Both the position numbers and the translations under genes were made by a program. Shown one piece after another: positions 1 to 11,371 of a stretch of 64,000 nt of DNA. Numbering within the stretch: position 1 is the stretch's first letter; each line of letters opens with the position of its first letter. The notes beneath the pieces were generated by a model. That model had not been told where the DNA came from. It saw only the letters and a program-made list of their open reading frames with translations, and ran no database searches. Source of the stretch: Piezodorus guildinii (Eukaryota > Arthropoda > Insecta > Hemiptera > Pentatomidae); assembly GCA_023052935.1 (NCBI GenBank), contig CM041295.1:108192711-108256710 (forward strand), written 5' to 3'.

Positions 1-653
1 ATTGAAACTAGAGGATTAGGGTGGGAATGTAGTTTGTCATGAAAGGAATGGTATCTAGATCGGGCCAAATCAGCAACATACGGAATATTAAGGTCTTTGT
101 GGATCAGTTTATTAGTTACAAAATAAGGAGCATTGAGGATTTTACGCAGGATTTTGGATTGTAGGGATTGGATACGGGAAGAATTTGATGGTTTAGTAGA
201 GCCCCAAAGCTCTACTCCGTAAGTCCATATAGGTCGTATGATAGTCATGTAGATGAGCCTTTTGTAGTTAAGTGGAAGATTGGAACGTTTGTCTAGTAAG
301 TGTTGAAGTAGTCGAAAACGTCGTGCAGTTTCTTGTCGTTTCAGTCTTGTATGATGGTTCCATGTAAGGCGTTTGTCAAGGTGTAGTCCTAGATATCGGA
401 TCTGTTCAACCGGGACAAGAGGAGTATTATTGAAGGAGACAGTAGGGCAGGATGTCATTGGTTTACGACGAAGGGTAAAGGTAATTTGGCTGGATTTGTT
501 GGCATTTATTTTAATTCTCCAGTTCTGACACCATACTTCAAGGTCTCTGATGTGGGATTGGAGAGTTTGAGAGGCAATAGTTGGATCAGCATTGACTGAT
601 AACACACATGTGTCATCAGCATAGGTAGAAAGGAAAGTGTTAGGATGGGCTTT
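1..653 (-). pseudogene. Jockey-clade reverse transcriptase fragment, cut by the window edge
   Basis: Reading the minus strand, one frame stays open for about 215 codons and ends at the window edge, so the C-terminus lies outside. It starts at HPNTFLSTYADD, where YADD is the catalytic box C of the RT palm. It then runs through RYLGLHLDKRLTW (thumb-proximal Jockey motif), IWTYGVELWGS and SKILRKILNAPYFVTN, ending at HPNPLVS. The upstream part of the RT (fingers, box A/B) and the endonuclease are missing, so this is a 5'-truncated copy. I see no stop or frameshift, which suggests a young insertion. A copy at 25.3-26.3 kb belongs to the same subfamily. The short A-rich sequence beyond 653 is not part of the element. 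The assignment to a Jockey-type LINE is firm; the species-level family is not known to me. Confidence 0.85.
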
Positions 654-1040
654 TATAAATTGAAAAAAAAAATTATCGTTACTTATTGATATTTTTCAAC
701 TGTATTTAACAATAAATCAATACATAATATTAGTAAATATGTTGGAATAATAATAATAATAATATTTATTTCTTTATATAAAATGTTTACAAAGTGCCTA
801 TAGATACAAATGTGTTTTGTTACATGATTTCAGTTAGCCTTTTATCACGATAATAGAGTTTCAATTATCGTTTGACTTACCGTGTTGGAATGCAAACTAT
901 CCAAAGTAGTTTGATTTATAAGATCTGCTGCCTTCTTCTTTTCAGGATTTTCAAGAAATGAAGAGGAAGCAAGGATTGAAACTCCTTACCATATTCCAAT
1001 TAACTATAAAGTATTTTTTAGCTAAGCATCAATTGCCTTT
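654..1040. other. AT-rich spacer with short (AAT)n run
   Basis: A short TAATAATAATAATAT microsatellite lies near 750-765. Nothing gene-like or clearly repeat-derived is visible in the rest. Confidence 0.5.
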
Positions 1041-1140
1041 TCGGACTTAAGGAGTTGAGCTTTGGGGCTCCACTAATCCATCCAGTTCTTCTCGTACGTA
1101 ATAATTACAATCCGAAATGCTAAATGCTTGTCACGAATAA

Positions 1141-1308
1141 TAGGGGTACTCACTACGTTTGCTATAGCTACGTTTGCTATATACGTTTGCTATTTGTGTT
1201 ATTTTGCTAAACCCGTCGAATTTCTATAGTTATTTTCTGTATAAAATTGATGGGTTTAGCACAATAGCACAAATAGAATGCTATAGCAAACGTATTGAGT
1301 ACCCCCAA
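1141..1308. mobile_element. MITE-1 copy, palindromic, GGGGTACTC ends
   Basis: The element starts GGGGTACTCACTACGTTTGC after a TA and ends with the inverted complement (GAGTACCCCC). The two arms continue inward through CTATTTGTG / CACAAATAG to a centre with a CTAAACCC / GGGTTTAG pair, so the whole unit folds on itself. This copy has a small internal duplication of ACGTTTGCTATA. It is non-autonomous and has no coding capacity. A cleaner copy sits at 4289-4433. Confidence 0.8.
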
Positions 1309-1315
1309 TGTTCCA

Positions 1316-1717
1316 TATGAGACGTTGATTTCCAAAAGGCACTAAAGTACATTTTTTGCAAAATTGATATTTTGAAATATTTGTATTCTCATCTTATAGT
1401 TTTATCTAAATATTCTATTGGGTTTTATCTAATGAACTCTCAAGTAGCTTAAAAATATGATTTACAAATGCACTTCTTTTCTAAAGGGACTAATTAGGCT
1501 TTCAGTTTCAATCCGAATTATACTAAAACATTCCATTACATAACATCAATATAGTTTTATAAAGATAGTAAAAAAAAAAAAAAATAAATAAATAAATTTT
1601 AATGCGAAAAGAATCAAATAAGTGGGTTTAATAATATACTAATTTGAGAGGTTAGCGATTCCTGTAAATGTTAATAGAATGGATATAGTACCTATCGGAA
1701 ATCGACGCTGCTGTTTT
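1316..1717. mobile_element. MITE-2 copy, TTGAGACGTTGATTTCC-type ends
   Basis: The left end reads GAGACGTTGATTTCCAAAAG and the right end is a decayed inverted complement (GTACCTATCGGAAATCGACG). The same two ends bound the copies at 12.4-13.6 kb and 27.4-27.8 kb. CATATG flanks both sides of the insertion, consistent with a target duplication, although the exact right terminus is blurred. The interior is AT-rich with no ORF. Confidence 0.65.
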
Positions 1718-2178
1718 GCTCATATGTTGCTGATTTACCCGAACCAGGTCCCGACTTACCATGGCCAGCTCAATTCCCACTCCTAACTCTTCTATAAATA
1801 AGAAAAAAAAAATAATTTCGATGTTTATTAAATGATGTTTCCACAGAATATTTCGATTACGCTGTAAAATTTACGATGTTCATAAATGCTAAAAAAATAA
1901 TATATATATTTAAGACAAAAGTAAGACTCTATTATGTCTCAAATTGTAAGAACATTTGTAATAATATCTTACATATAAATTTATAACGTTACAAAAATGT
2001 GAATTCCAACTCAGATATGAATTTAACTACTGAGTGAATTTAATGCATCCTTAATCATCTAATTATTGTTGTGTACAAATTTTAATATTCTATTGTTTTT
2101 TCCCATTGTTAGGGCATGAATATGACAACAATAAATTCTTCAAAAGAAGCCTAAAAAAAATTACTAAATTATCGACTG

Positions 2179-2182
<4 letters not shown>

Positions 2183-2260
<78 letters not shown>
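2183..2260. repeat. (AT)n microsatellite
   Basis: About 39 uninterrupted AT units, followed by GATAGATTG. Confidence 0.98.
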
Positions 2261-2262
<2 letters not shown>

Positions 2263-2789
2263 TAGATTGAAGTCCTTGGGGACTTATTGGAGAGGTCAGT
2301 TTGGCCTTGTAGACTTTGAGTAGGAGTCAATATGGCTTGTCTGCTAAAAGGTTTGGAGACCTCTACACAAAACAATAAGAAATTCGATACCTATCACTAT
2401 TAAATAAATATTGGTATGATGAATCGATAGGTCATATTATTTTTTATTTTACCGATTTTTTTAACCTTTAATAATCCAGAAAAAACATGGAAGTTCTACA
2501 CGTTCTAGTAAAGTTAAATCACAAGATACAACATAGATATAGAATTGAAAAAAATATAATTAATAAAAAATGTCTAGTACATGTATCACTTTTTTTCTTT
2601 GGCTGGATATATAAAAAGTGGTCCCCCTTTAATTCCGTTTAAATTATTTAACATTTGTTATTATTTTCACCTGTTACATAGGTTTTTGCGTCTCTCTTCA
2701 TTACACTCTATGGCATTAAATGTTAATTTTTTTCAATTATTTAGTTTTCCAACTATATATTGTTGTGATTATTGTTTTCTTCACATTTA

Positions 2790-2945
2790 AATATGTCTAG
2801 TTTATATGAGTAATTCCTAATTTATTTATATGTATTTAATATACTTTAAGACTCTAAAGCACGCTTTGTACATTTTGTATAATTTATTCTAAAGGGACAT
2901 GTCCCAGGATAATAAAGCATTTATTTATTATTATTATTATTATAT
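2790..2945 (+). mobile_element. Possible LINE 3' end with (TTA)n tail
   Basis: The stretch ends ATGTCCCAGGATAATAAAGC and then a (TTA)n run. A similar GTCCCAGAATRA signature recurs near 28,118 and 60,800, which suggests a shared LINE 3' UTR. There is no coding support here, so the call is tentative. Confidence 0.35.
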
Positions 2946-3345
2946 TATCATCTTTATTACTATTCTTATTTCCGCAAAATTTGTTTTCAGAAAGTACGTC
3001 TCCTTCAGTAACAAAATTATTTCATAGGTTATATTTGTATGTATATTTTTTTATCCATAATAAAGAAAGATGATAAAATAATCCAAACAAACAATATTAA
3101 AGTTACTTCTTAAGAGGAAGAATTAATAAAAAACGTGTTGTCTTAAAAATAAAAAATAACTTTGAAATCCCAAGTAAAACTTTGTTTCTCACTAAAAGAA
3201 AGTTGATACTTTCCTTTGTATCCCTTGAACGCCGTCCGTTACTGTACACATTCATGTCATCAACACCTGAAGACAGAGGCTCTTTCCCAGCTTCTCTTAT
3301 TTCTTACTTTTGTTTTTCGTAATTAGACGGATTTTATTACTTGGA

Positions 3346-3372
3346 ATATATATATATATATATATATATATG
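3346..3372. repeat. (AT)n microsatellite
   Basis: Short pure AT tract. Confidence 0.95.
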
Positions 3373-4288
3373 TTTCACAAGTTATGTAACAAAATAATTG
3401 TTATTTATCCATTTAAAAAGTTAGAGGTGAGCTCTGAATGTTGTCCATCCTCAGAAATGGTTTCCCATCGAAACATTTTCTAAATATGGTCCTCGAAGTA
3501 CCTTTTATTTTAAATTTCACATCATATGTATGAAATATGTAATTTATTTTTTTAAGTAATAATAAAAAAATATAACAATTGCAAATGCTATATAAAAAGT
3601 TTTCCAAAAAAAAAAAAAAAAAAAATCAAAATTTTACTAGGGATTTCAAGGTCTTTTAAAAATATTATTACTTAAATTTGCATTTAAGTAATAATATAAT
3701 CAATTACCTAAATCGCTGAAGCCGTTCATTTCATATTGTAAGGGAAAGTATTGTGATCGTGATTGTGAAAATATTCGAATTCGAGTTTTCATTCTAAATG
3801 TTTTGGGGACCCTGAGTCAAAATAACCAAGACCTTGAAAAAGGTCTGAGTAAGTGTTTTTTTTATGTGTGTGTGTGTGTGTCTCTCGAACTAAAATAAAA
3901 AGTCGTAGGAAACTGAAATTTCATATTTATGACAACTATAAGGTGTTACAACTTTTTTACCAAAAATGACTCTAACGGTTTTGATTAAACTCGCCATATG
4001 GATGTAAAATTTAATGGGCCTTAATATCATGTAGGTTTCATTCTGATTAAAATAGTCAGACAGGGCTTTGATGCCGATATTTTAAATAACATTCTTCTAA
4101 AGTACCTCGAATTTCATAGATTCAGAAGAATCACCCATAACATCTTATTAATATTGAGAAAACAACGGCTGAATATAAAAGTTGAACGAATTTGATGGCC
4201 AAATAAAGGAGAAAAGAGCAAAAGTATTTTTTTAATGTTAATAATTTTTGGTTTTTGAGCATAATAACATTCAGGTAGATGTATATTA

Positions 4289-4433
4289 GGGGTACTCACT
4301 ACGTTTGCTATAGCATGCTATTTGTGTTATTTTGCTAAACCCGTCAAGTTTCTACAGTTATTTCCTGTATAAAATTGATGGGTTTAGCACAATAATACAA
4401 ATAGCATGCTAAAGCAAACGTAGTGAGTACCCC
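4289..4433. mobile_element. MITE-1 copy, 145 bp, intact
   Basis: Both ends are perfect inverted complements starting GGGGTACTCACTACGTTTGC, flanked by TA on each side. Other R copies read GATGTATAATATACCG across the insertion point, which gives an empty site. TA target choice and long symmetrical arms fit a Tc1/mariner-mobilised MITE. Confidence 0.9.
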
Positions 4434-4635
4434 TAATGTACCGTTGGTTTTAAAGCTAAATGTTTTGTTATCTTATTTACAAAGTTGTAAAAAGTAATAT
4501 AAAGTGAAAAATAGGGCATACAATTATTTCTGATAATTATACGTTAAATTTTGATATTGCTATATTATTTAATCTAAATCAAATGTTTCCAACGAAACTG
4601 ATAAAAATTTTAATTTTAATTTAACCTTCACCTAG

Positions 4636-5420
4636 ACGAAAATCCTGTCCGCCAGTTTATTTCAACTCATTACCAATTCCTCCCTCAGATCCAGTCCGGT
4701 TTCTTGGCTTACTAGTAGACAAAAGATTGACATGGAACCCACATACAAGACTTAAAAGACAAGAACTCAACCGACGTTTCGGACAGTTATACTGACTACA
4801 CAACAGAAAATCTGAACTTACTGTTCACAACAAATTATTAATCTACAAGACAATACTGAAGCCTATCTGGACCTACGGAATTGAACTGTAGGGGACAGCG
4901 AAACGTTCTAACATCAAACGCATTCAATCCAAAGTCCAAAGTCCTCCAAACAACAGTAAATGCTCCTTATTATGTCTCCAACTATACCTTGCACCACGAA
5001 CTTAATGTTTCATTTATTTCAGACCTAATTCCATCCAAATTTTCCAAATTCCACCAGAATCTCATTAATCATCCTAATCCTCTAGCACAATCCCTATCCA
5101 GCTCCACTCATCCATACAACCCACCTAGAAGGTTGAAACGGCAGTGGCCCCGCGACCTCTTGTATATATGTATATATTGGAGTTCTAGCACTGGCTAGAT
5201 TCTCTACTCAATGAGATGTATGTATGACGTGTATATAGGTATGATTTATAGACTTAGTTTTCTAGACTTTATTTTATTGATTCATTACAGTATATATATT
5301 TTATTGTAATTTTATGCTGTGTAAATATTGTATGGATGTAGTATGTATGCTATCTTTCACCACTACTATTGATGTCCAAATTGGGACAGATTGTAATTCT
5401 ACTCAATAAAAAAATTGTTG
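4636..5420 (+). pseudogene. Jockey A RT C-terminus with 3' UTR and A tail, broken
   Basis: The frame reads RFLGLLVDKRLTWNPHTRL, then IYKTILKPIWTYGIEL, NAPYYVSNYTLHHELNV and RRLKRQWPRDLL. It carries two in-frame stops (in LY*LHN and IEL*GTA) and one frameshift near KVQS. The 3' UTR follows (GATGTCCAAATTGGGACAGA) and ends in CAATAAAAAAA. It is 5'-truncated ahead of the thumb. The same subfamily is present intact at 23.4-24.1 kb. Confidence 0.9.
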
Positions 5421-5539
5421 TTAAAATTAAATCACTTTAAATATTTTAAATTTAAGTTTATTAATTAGTTCTTAAAATAATTTTAACAGCCGAGGTAAGT
5501 GAAAGTTTTGTGTTGTCCGCACCGTATTTTTTATTTTTT

Positions 5540-6095
5540 TTAATTTTATTATTATTTTTTTTAACCATTTCATTTTAATTCACGATCTCTCCTTTTTAGT
5601 AGTAATAAGAGATATGGTCGATTTGAAAATTATAATTTCGCTTTAAGTTCCTAAAAATTTATTACTTTTCCTAGGAATGACATATAACGTAGAGCACTTC
5701 TCAGTTAGATTTTATAAAAAAAAAAAAAAATAATAAAAAAAAATTAAGATTTACATAGAGTGGAAGCGAGTGTAAACAAGATTTTAATTTTTCCCACTAT
5801 TGACCTAAGCTGAAATAATTGGAATAGGGCGACGGAAAATAAACAAGGATGCCTTCAACGATTCTATTGCGAAAAAATAACATTGGCTAGCTTGCCTTCG
5901 GTTTCCTTTCTAACATTCCATTCGCTATTGTTTCTTCCCACCTCATCTGTCTCTAGGATAATCATCAGCGTTTTTGATTTTATAATAGCAATGAAAATAA
6001 AGCAGAGTTAGACAAATCTAGGTCTCGAAATATTTGTAAATATATGACGATTCGAGGAGGAAAACGTGAAATGAATAATAAACTGGCTTTTAAAT
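5540..6095. other. No recognised feature
   Basis: AT-rich sequence with poly(A)/poly(T) runs near 5,718. The less AT-rich stretch at 5,830-5,960 has no open frame that I can support. Confidence 0.4.
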
Positions 6096-6099
6096 AGAA

Positions 6100-6815
6100 T
6101 GCAAAAACGTTTCAAATTATTACACAATGGGTTATTGTTTCTGAATAACTATATTGGAGTATAAACTGTTTATAAACCTGTTTAAAGGCAATTAACTAAT
6201 ATGAAAAGCAATAAATACTTCAAAGAAAGATGTACTCAATCACCACTGCTAATTTTAAAACGATATATCTCTGCTATTTTTAAACCTGTTTTAATGATTC
6301 TGTTTTCGTATTGTAGAAAATAAATAAACAAGCGTATATATGGCAAGATCCCACCTTTTATTTTTTTAATCGTCACGGTGTCCTGATCCTAAAACACAGT
6401 ACAATTTTTTTCAAAATTCAGGATAAAATTTCAATTATTTTTTTTTTTTTGGACCATAATCTTGGACTTACTGGGAATCCTGCATCGCCACATATTTTGA
6501 GGCTAGTCTGGATTTTTACTGTCCATGATCGATTTCGAAATCAGTAAAGTCTGTATATTTCTATTTGGCGGAATCTACCTCTATCTTTTTTCTTTGAAAA
6601 TTTCTTCAGGATTGATCCGGTATGCTGTGTACTCGTAGCAACTCAGCGAAGTTGAGCAGCAGATCCAAATTGGAATTTCTTCCTATTGGCGGTTTCTTAG
6701 TTAAAAAACTCTAATATTTTTTTCTCTATCTTCAAAAATAATTCAGTTATTAAATTAAATTATATTTAATCGGCCGTAATTTTATAATTAATCGGTGGAT
6801 ACCAACATCTAGGCA
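6100..6815 (+). repeat. Dispersed repeat R2, copy 1
   Basis: Several blocks match 55,535-56,155 in the same order and spacing. Examples are AAAGGCAATTAACT, CACTGCTAATTTT...AACGAT.TATCTCTGCTA, TGTCCTGA.CCTAAAA and ATTTAATCGGCC. There is no ORF, and the ends are not defined because both copies fade gradually. Confidence 0.6.
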
Positions 6816-8458
6816 TGAAGATCATCATTGGATGCGTTAGTATTTTTTTGCCAAGCTTTAAAAAAAATCGGTCCAGTAGTTTCGGAGAAAAGCCGCGGGC
6901 AGCGCACAAACGGATTTTTTTTGTTGGTCTTTTGCAAAGGTTCATTATTAAAACCAAAAATTCAGGTTGGTGCAAAGAATATTTTTATTCACCTCCTTTG
7001 TCAAAAGGAATTTCAGAACTTTTAATTTGATTAAAATATAAAAAAAAAGTAATAAATAAATTGAGTTTCAATGGAAACATTTATTTTCGGCTAAATAATC
7101 CCCTTATCGTTACCTTCAAAAAGAAAAAAAAAATTGAGAAAATCGTAAAAAGGGCTAAAATGAATGACATAAAGTGATACTTCTGGTTCGTAAATTTTCG
7201 TGGAAAATTTGATAAATGATGTTTGGAGCTTTTACTATAGATGGAAAACTGTATGACAGAGAAATATTATTTTTAAAATATCTCAGTAACCATTTATATG
7301 AGCAAAAACACATATAGATCATTTATTTTAGATTTTTCAATGCTTTAACTTTAACTTGTCTTTTTTCACCCCTTCCTCGCCTTTAAATGCTATACGGGAG
7401 TTTATTAGGCGGGGTTTAAAAGTCGAGCTAAAAGCCTTTTACTATTTTAATCCAAATTGTGGTCATCTGGTTCCCACTCGGCAAGTGGCACTCGGTCACC
7501 CTTCTTCAATTTGGTTTGTTACAATGTTTGCGATAAATATAATTTGTGATATTCACAAAAATCTTTGAATAATAAATTTTCTCTACTTCTCCCCCTCCTA
7601 AAATACTCGATACGGAAAATTTCGGAGATTTTTATCATTTATTTTGAGAAGTATAATGAACAATTGATAGCAAGTTTCAGCTTTATTCTTTTAATCATGA
7701 GGTTACTAAACGGATGAAATGGTTTAAAAATGTAACACTTTGGTGAGTATCAACGGGATGCGCAGTAGCAAAGGCAACCCCTACCTGCTTCCAGACGTTC
7801 AACATTCCATCGGTAAAGAAAAATAAAAAGGCAGTCATACTGAATTTATTTTTTTCACTAAGTTGCATTATTGTTCTCGTATTAACAGTTTATAACCATT
7901 TTAAAATACAAAATCCAATAGTTTAAATTTCGAAAGGCAGATTATTATATTTGTACAGAGTATTATATATTATATAGCATATAACCGAGGTATAGAGAGC
8001 AAGAATATTACAGCCACTAGCGACTGCACAATGTGTTAAATTAATTAACATAGCCTTTGTGTCTCTTTAAATTTCCATAAATAAATTTAAAAATGTAACG
8101 CAGACAATGAGAGAAATTACTGGTCATAAATAATTTATGAATGATTATTTAAATACATTTTTTTTTTTTTTTGAGGTCATGTTCATGCTTCCTTATTATC
8201 AATAGTACAAATAGCTTAATTTCATTATGTTGTATTATTACATTCCAGCTTTGAATATTCCAGGTAATGCATGTTCATCTAGAAAATGGAATTTCGTAAC
8301 TATGACGTAAATATTCGTGTTTCAAATGCCCTTCATATTTCCAACTCCGCGGCGCAGTTCCTCACAATTTCCACGTATTACGTTGCATTTTGTGTAAATT
8401 TGTGCAATAAATTTGAAATATTTAATAATAATGTTAGTTTATATGTTTATAATCATTA
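6816..8458. other. AT-rich region with a decayed R fragment
   Basis: Positions 7,130-7,260 resemble the minus strand of R (AAAATCGTAAAAAGG, ACTTCTGGTT). The open frames at 6.8-7.0 and 7.36-7.57 kb have no recognisable domains, and I take them as chance. Confidence 0.4.
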
Positions 8459-8705
8459 GATCCCAACACCCTCCATACATTCACAGTCTCCTACAATTTA
8501 AATCCTCATTCCACTCTCTTGAAACAAGATTGCGCCATTCCGACCTTTACTTTCCTGCCCATAAAACTAAAACTTTTGATCGTTCCTTGTCCGCTCCTCT
8601 ACTTTCTGGAATTCTCTACCTACTCATATCCGCCATGCTGCTTCCCTCTTTTCATTCAAATCCCAACTTTTCCAATGCCTTTTATTATCCCAAAAAGACG
8701 GTTCA
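8459..8705 (+). pseudogene. CR1/L2-type LINE RT C-terminus
   Basis: The frame reads PPYIHSLLQFKSSFHSLETR, then LRHSDLYFPAHKTKTFDRSL. After a one-base shift it continues FWNSLPTHIRHAASLFSFKS. The P.Y...L, RTK.FDRSF and FWNSLP...R...SL..FK motifs are typical of the C-terminal tail of CR1/L2-group LINE proteins. Related tails lie at 21.2-21.6, 27.15-27.35 and 48.7-48.9 kb. Only the tail survives, and the frameshift makes it a pseudogene. Confidence 0.8.
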
Positions 8706-8929
8706 AAACTGTGATATTTATATTCCTGACATCACACTTTGAAAGAAAAGAAATATTTGTTCATTATCTTTATTTAAAGGCTCTTATATTTTAATTTATT
8801 TTTAATTTTGTTCAACACAATATTTTCCAAGAATTGTTTTAATTTTATTTTATCATTGTATATATGTGTGGATATTCGTGTATGATATAAATACTTAAAT
8901 TAACCCATCAGTATAATCAGTAATTAATT

Positions 8930-9413
8930 ATGTTCCCTCTGTCTGTTGGCCAGACATGTATATTTAAACTGTACAATTCTGTTATTCTTAGGGGACCCAG
9001 AATAACAGAATCATTTTTTTCAAAATGCCATCTGACTGACGATACCTTTATAAAACAAATTGGTAGTTATACTAAGTTATCAACCTCTAAATATAGACAT
9101 AAGAGAACTAAACATATACTGTTTTAAAATGCTAAATTACTAAATCCTATCTTATGAATTTAATAACTGTAATTTTGTATATTTATTTATATTAATTTTT
9201 ATATCTATCTGTTTATTTCATTTTATTTCTCTATTTTTTTGTTTTTTTTCTTAGTTGGGTTTTTTTAAATTTTTACCAGCAATAAAAACAATTGATATAC
9301 AAATAAATTTTAGCAAATAAGTAGCGCATTGTAATGGATTTCTAACCAATGTTTTAAAACTGTGCAGATGTATTCTATACAAATAAAGATTGATGTAAAA
9401 AAAAAAAAAAAAA
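8930..9413 (+). mobile_element. Transcript-like 3' end with AATAAA and poly(A)
   Basis: AATAAA at 9,382-9,387 is followed ten bases later by a 17-base A run (9,397-9,413), the layout of a reverse-transcribed polyadenylated RNA. A 65-codon frame upstream (about 8,930-9,127) matches nothing I recognise. It could be a LINE 3' UTR or a processed pseudogene tail. Confidence 0.4.
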
Positions 9414-9822
9414 AATACTAATTTATTATACTTTTCATTGTATTTTTAAAATATAAATTAAGATTAATATAAAGATAACTAACAAATTAAACTCTGTTGT
9501 ATAATTTTGTAGTTTTTCGTTTGTGTTAGGATTGATTAGGGTTGTTAGTCAGTAACTATGTGATGAAAAATGAAAGTATTAATTGGTTTATTAATTCTTT
9601 TATTGTTAAAATATATAGTTCGTTTTGCATGGTAGTTATTTTGACAAACTTACTATTTTTATTATTATTTTATGGGAATATTTTCAGTTAGTTGGCATTT
9701 AGTGAACAATTAAATAAATACACAATAATGCAAAACTTGGATTTTTTTTTTAACATATTTATTAATACTCGTATTTAAAACTGTACAAAGATAAACATCA
9801 AGTATATGTGATGAAAATTTTA

Positions 9823-10250
9823 AAAAATCTGGTGCGGGCAACACACGACTTTCACTTACCTCCATTTTTAAAATCAATGAAAGAATTTTCATATACAGTT
9901 AGAGATAAAAATACGTGAAATTATTAAGGAATTAATTAAATTAAATTTCTATAGAAATATGTGATTAAAAAATCTATTATATTATTATCTAAAATAATCA
10001 GTTAGTGTTATGTTCATTTCATCACTCTCTATTAACTTTTAAAAGCTTGTGTATGAGATGATAATATTTCTAAAATCTTTAGCTTTCCAACGGTATATCA
10101 TACATGTATATTACTGCTCTTATGTTCAAAAACGAAAAATTGCATTAAAAAAATATTTTTTCTGTTTTCTCCTTTATCTGAGATATGAAGTCCTATTCAG
10201 TAATAGTATACTTTTGGAGTTCATTAACATAATTCAAAATATTGAAAGAA
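9823..10250 (-). mobile_element. Repeat R fragment b
   Basis: Starts TCTGGTGCGGGCAACACACG followed by ACTTTCACTTACCTCC and runs through the R landmarks TTTAGCTTTCCAACGGTATA and TTTTCTCCTTTA. It then breaks off, so only the end nearest the GGTAAGTGAAAGT terminus is kept. Confidence 0.75.
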
Positions 10251-10394
10251 ATTGATCTATCTGTTAGAAGAAAGATTGCTTACGATGGATGAGTAGAATG
10301 AACTCTGCAATCCTATCTCTATTTGTTTAGTCTATTCGGCTCGCCGATTGTGAGATATGCTGTCTCAGCTATCTTCAATATATTCGATTATAAA

Positions 10395-10450
10395 AATCAG
10401 GTGCGCGCCACAAACAACTTTCACTTATCTCAGTTGTTTTAAGCAATCAA
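10395..10450 (-). mobile_element. Short terminal fragment of repeat R
   Basis: CAACTTTCACTTATCTCAG with the preceding GGTGCGCGCC block is the R terminus. It stops where the next R copy begins. Confidence 0.55.
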
Positions 10451-10487
10451 GAACTTATGAATGAAGCTAGAGGTGAAAAAAAAAATC

Positions 10488-11371
10488 TGGTGCGGGCAAC
10501 ACACGACTTTCACTTACCACCATTTTTAAAACCAATGAAAGAATTTTTAAAAACAGAGATAAAAATACGTGAAACTATTAAGGAATTAATTAAATTGAAT
10601 TACTATAGAAACATGTGTTATATTAAAAAATCAATTATATTATCATCTATAATAATCAGTTAGTTTTATCTTCTTTTTATCACTCACTATTAACTTTTAA
10701 AAGCTTGAGTATAAGATAGTATTTATTCTAAAATCTTTAGCTTTCCAACGGTATATCATACATGTATATTACTGTTCTCATGTTCAAAAACAAAAACTTG
10801 CATTAAAAAATATATGTTTTCAGTTTTCTCCTTTAGTTGCTTTTCAGATTCGCTCAACTTGCAAATTTAGCTGTTTTTCATCAGTGGTAACAAGATAATA
10901 TAGTTACTTTTATAGAATCAACAAAATTAAAGGTACTTTAGAGAAAGAAAATTTAAAATATCGGCATTTAAGCCCTGTCAGACCATTTTTATCCAAATAA
11001 AACCTACATGATATTAAAGCCCATTAAATTTTACATCGATATAGCGAGTTTAATAAAAATCGTCGTAACTGTTTTCGAGAAAATCGAAAAAAGGTGCAAA
11101 ATGCATAGTATAAAGTGCCTCTTCTGGTAAGCTCATTTTGATGAAAAAAGTTTTGTCTCGTCTCGGGCGTATAGTTGTCTTAAATATGAAATTTCAGTTT
11201 CATAGGACTTACCGTTTCCGCCCGGGAGTTACCACACACACACACAGACTTTTTGCGGGACTTGGTTATTTGGACTCATAGGACCCTAAAACGTGTATTT
11301 CCGTTGAAAACTGGAATTCGAAAATTTTCACGATCGTAATACTTTCCTTACTATATATAGTAAGTGAAAGT
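10488..11371 (-). mobile_element. Repeat R copy d, near full length
   Basis: Bounded by ACTTTCACTTACC at 10,506 and GTAAGTGAAAGT at 11,360-11,371, an inverted pair. Inside are all family landmarks in minus orientation, including CATCGATATAGCGAGTTTAA and AAACTGGAATTCGAAAAT. A (CA)5 stretch is part of the element (TGTGTGTG in other copies). There is no ORF. This is the cleanest copy for defining the family. Confidence 0.85.

Larger units (their letters stand above)
1049..1795 (+). pseudogene. Old Jockey RT remnant split by two MITEs
   Basis: Positions 1051-1139 still read VELWGSTNPSSSSR and a degraded LNA...VTN block, the same stretch as in the copy at 1-653. The sequence resumes for about ten bases (AATGTTCCATATG) after the first MITE. 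It resumes again at about 1718 (CATATGTTGCTGATTT, the PYVADL codons) after the second. Stops and small deletions make it non-coding. It matters mainly because it gives the pre-insertion sequence for both MITEs. Confidence 0.6.
3735..5535 (+). mobile_element. Repeat R copy a (interrupted by MITE-1 and a Jockey)
   Basis: The copy begins near GTAAGGGAAAGTATTGTGAT and passes through the family landmarks GAAACTGAAATTTCATATTT and AATTTAATGGGCCTTAATAT. It ends with GAGGTAAGTGAAAGTTTTGT at about 5,495-5,515. MITE-1 is inserted at 4289-4433 and a truncated Jockey at about 4636-5420. Both gaps are obvious when the copy is compared with 42,169-43,430. There is no ORF, so R appears to be non-autonomous. 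Its superfamily is not recognised. Confidence 0.75.

Noticed and set aside
2169..2375. Open frame rich in alternating Tyr-Ile
   Set aside because: It is the translation of an (AT)n microsatellite. The same applies to 39,193-39,381.
7356..7568. 70-codon frame with mixed composition
   Set aside because: No motif, no splice or start context, no second copy; treated as chance.
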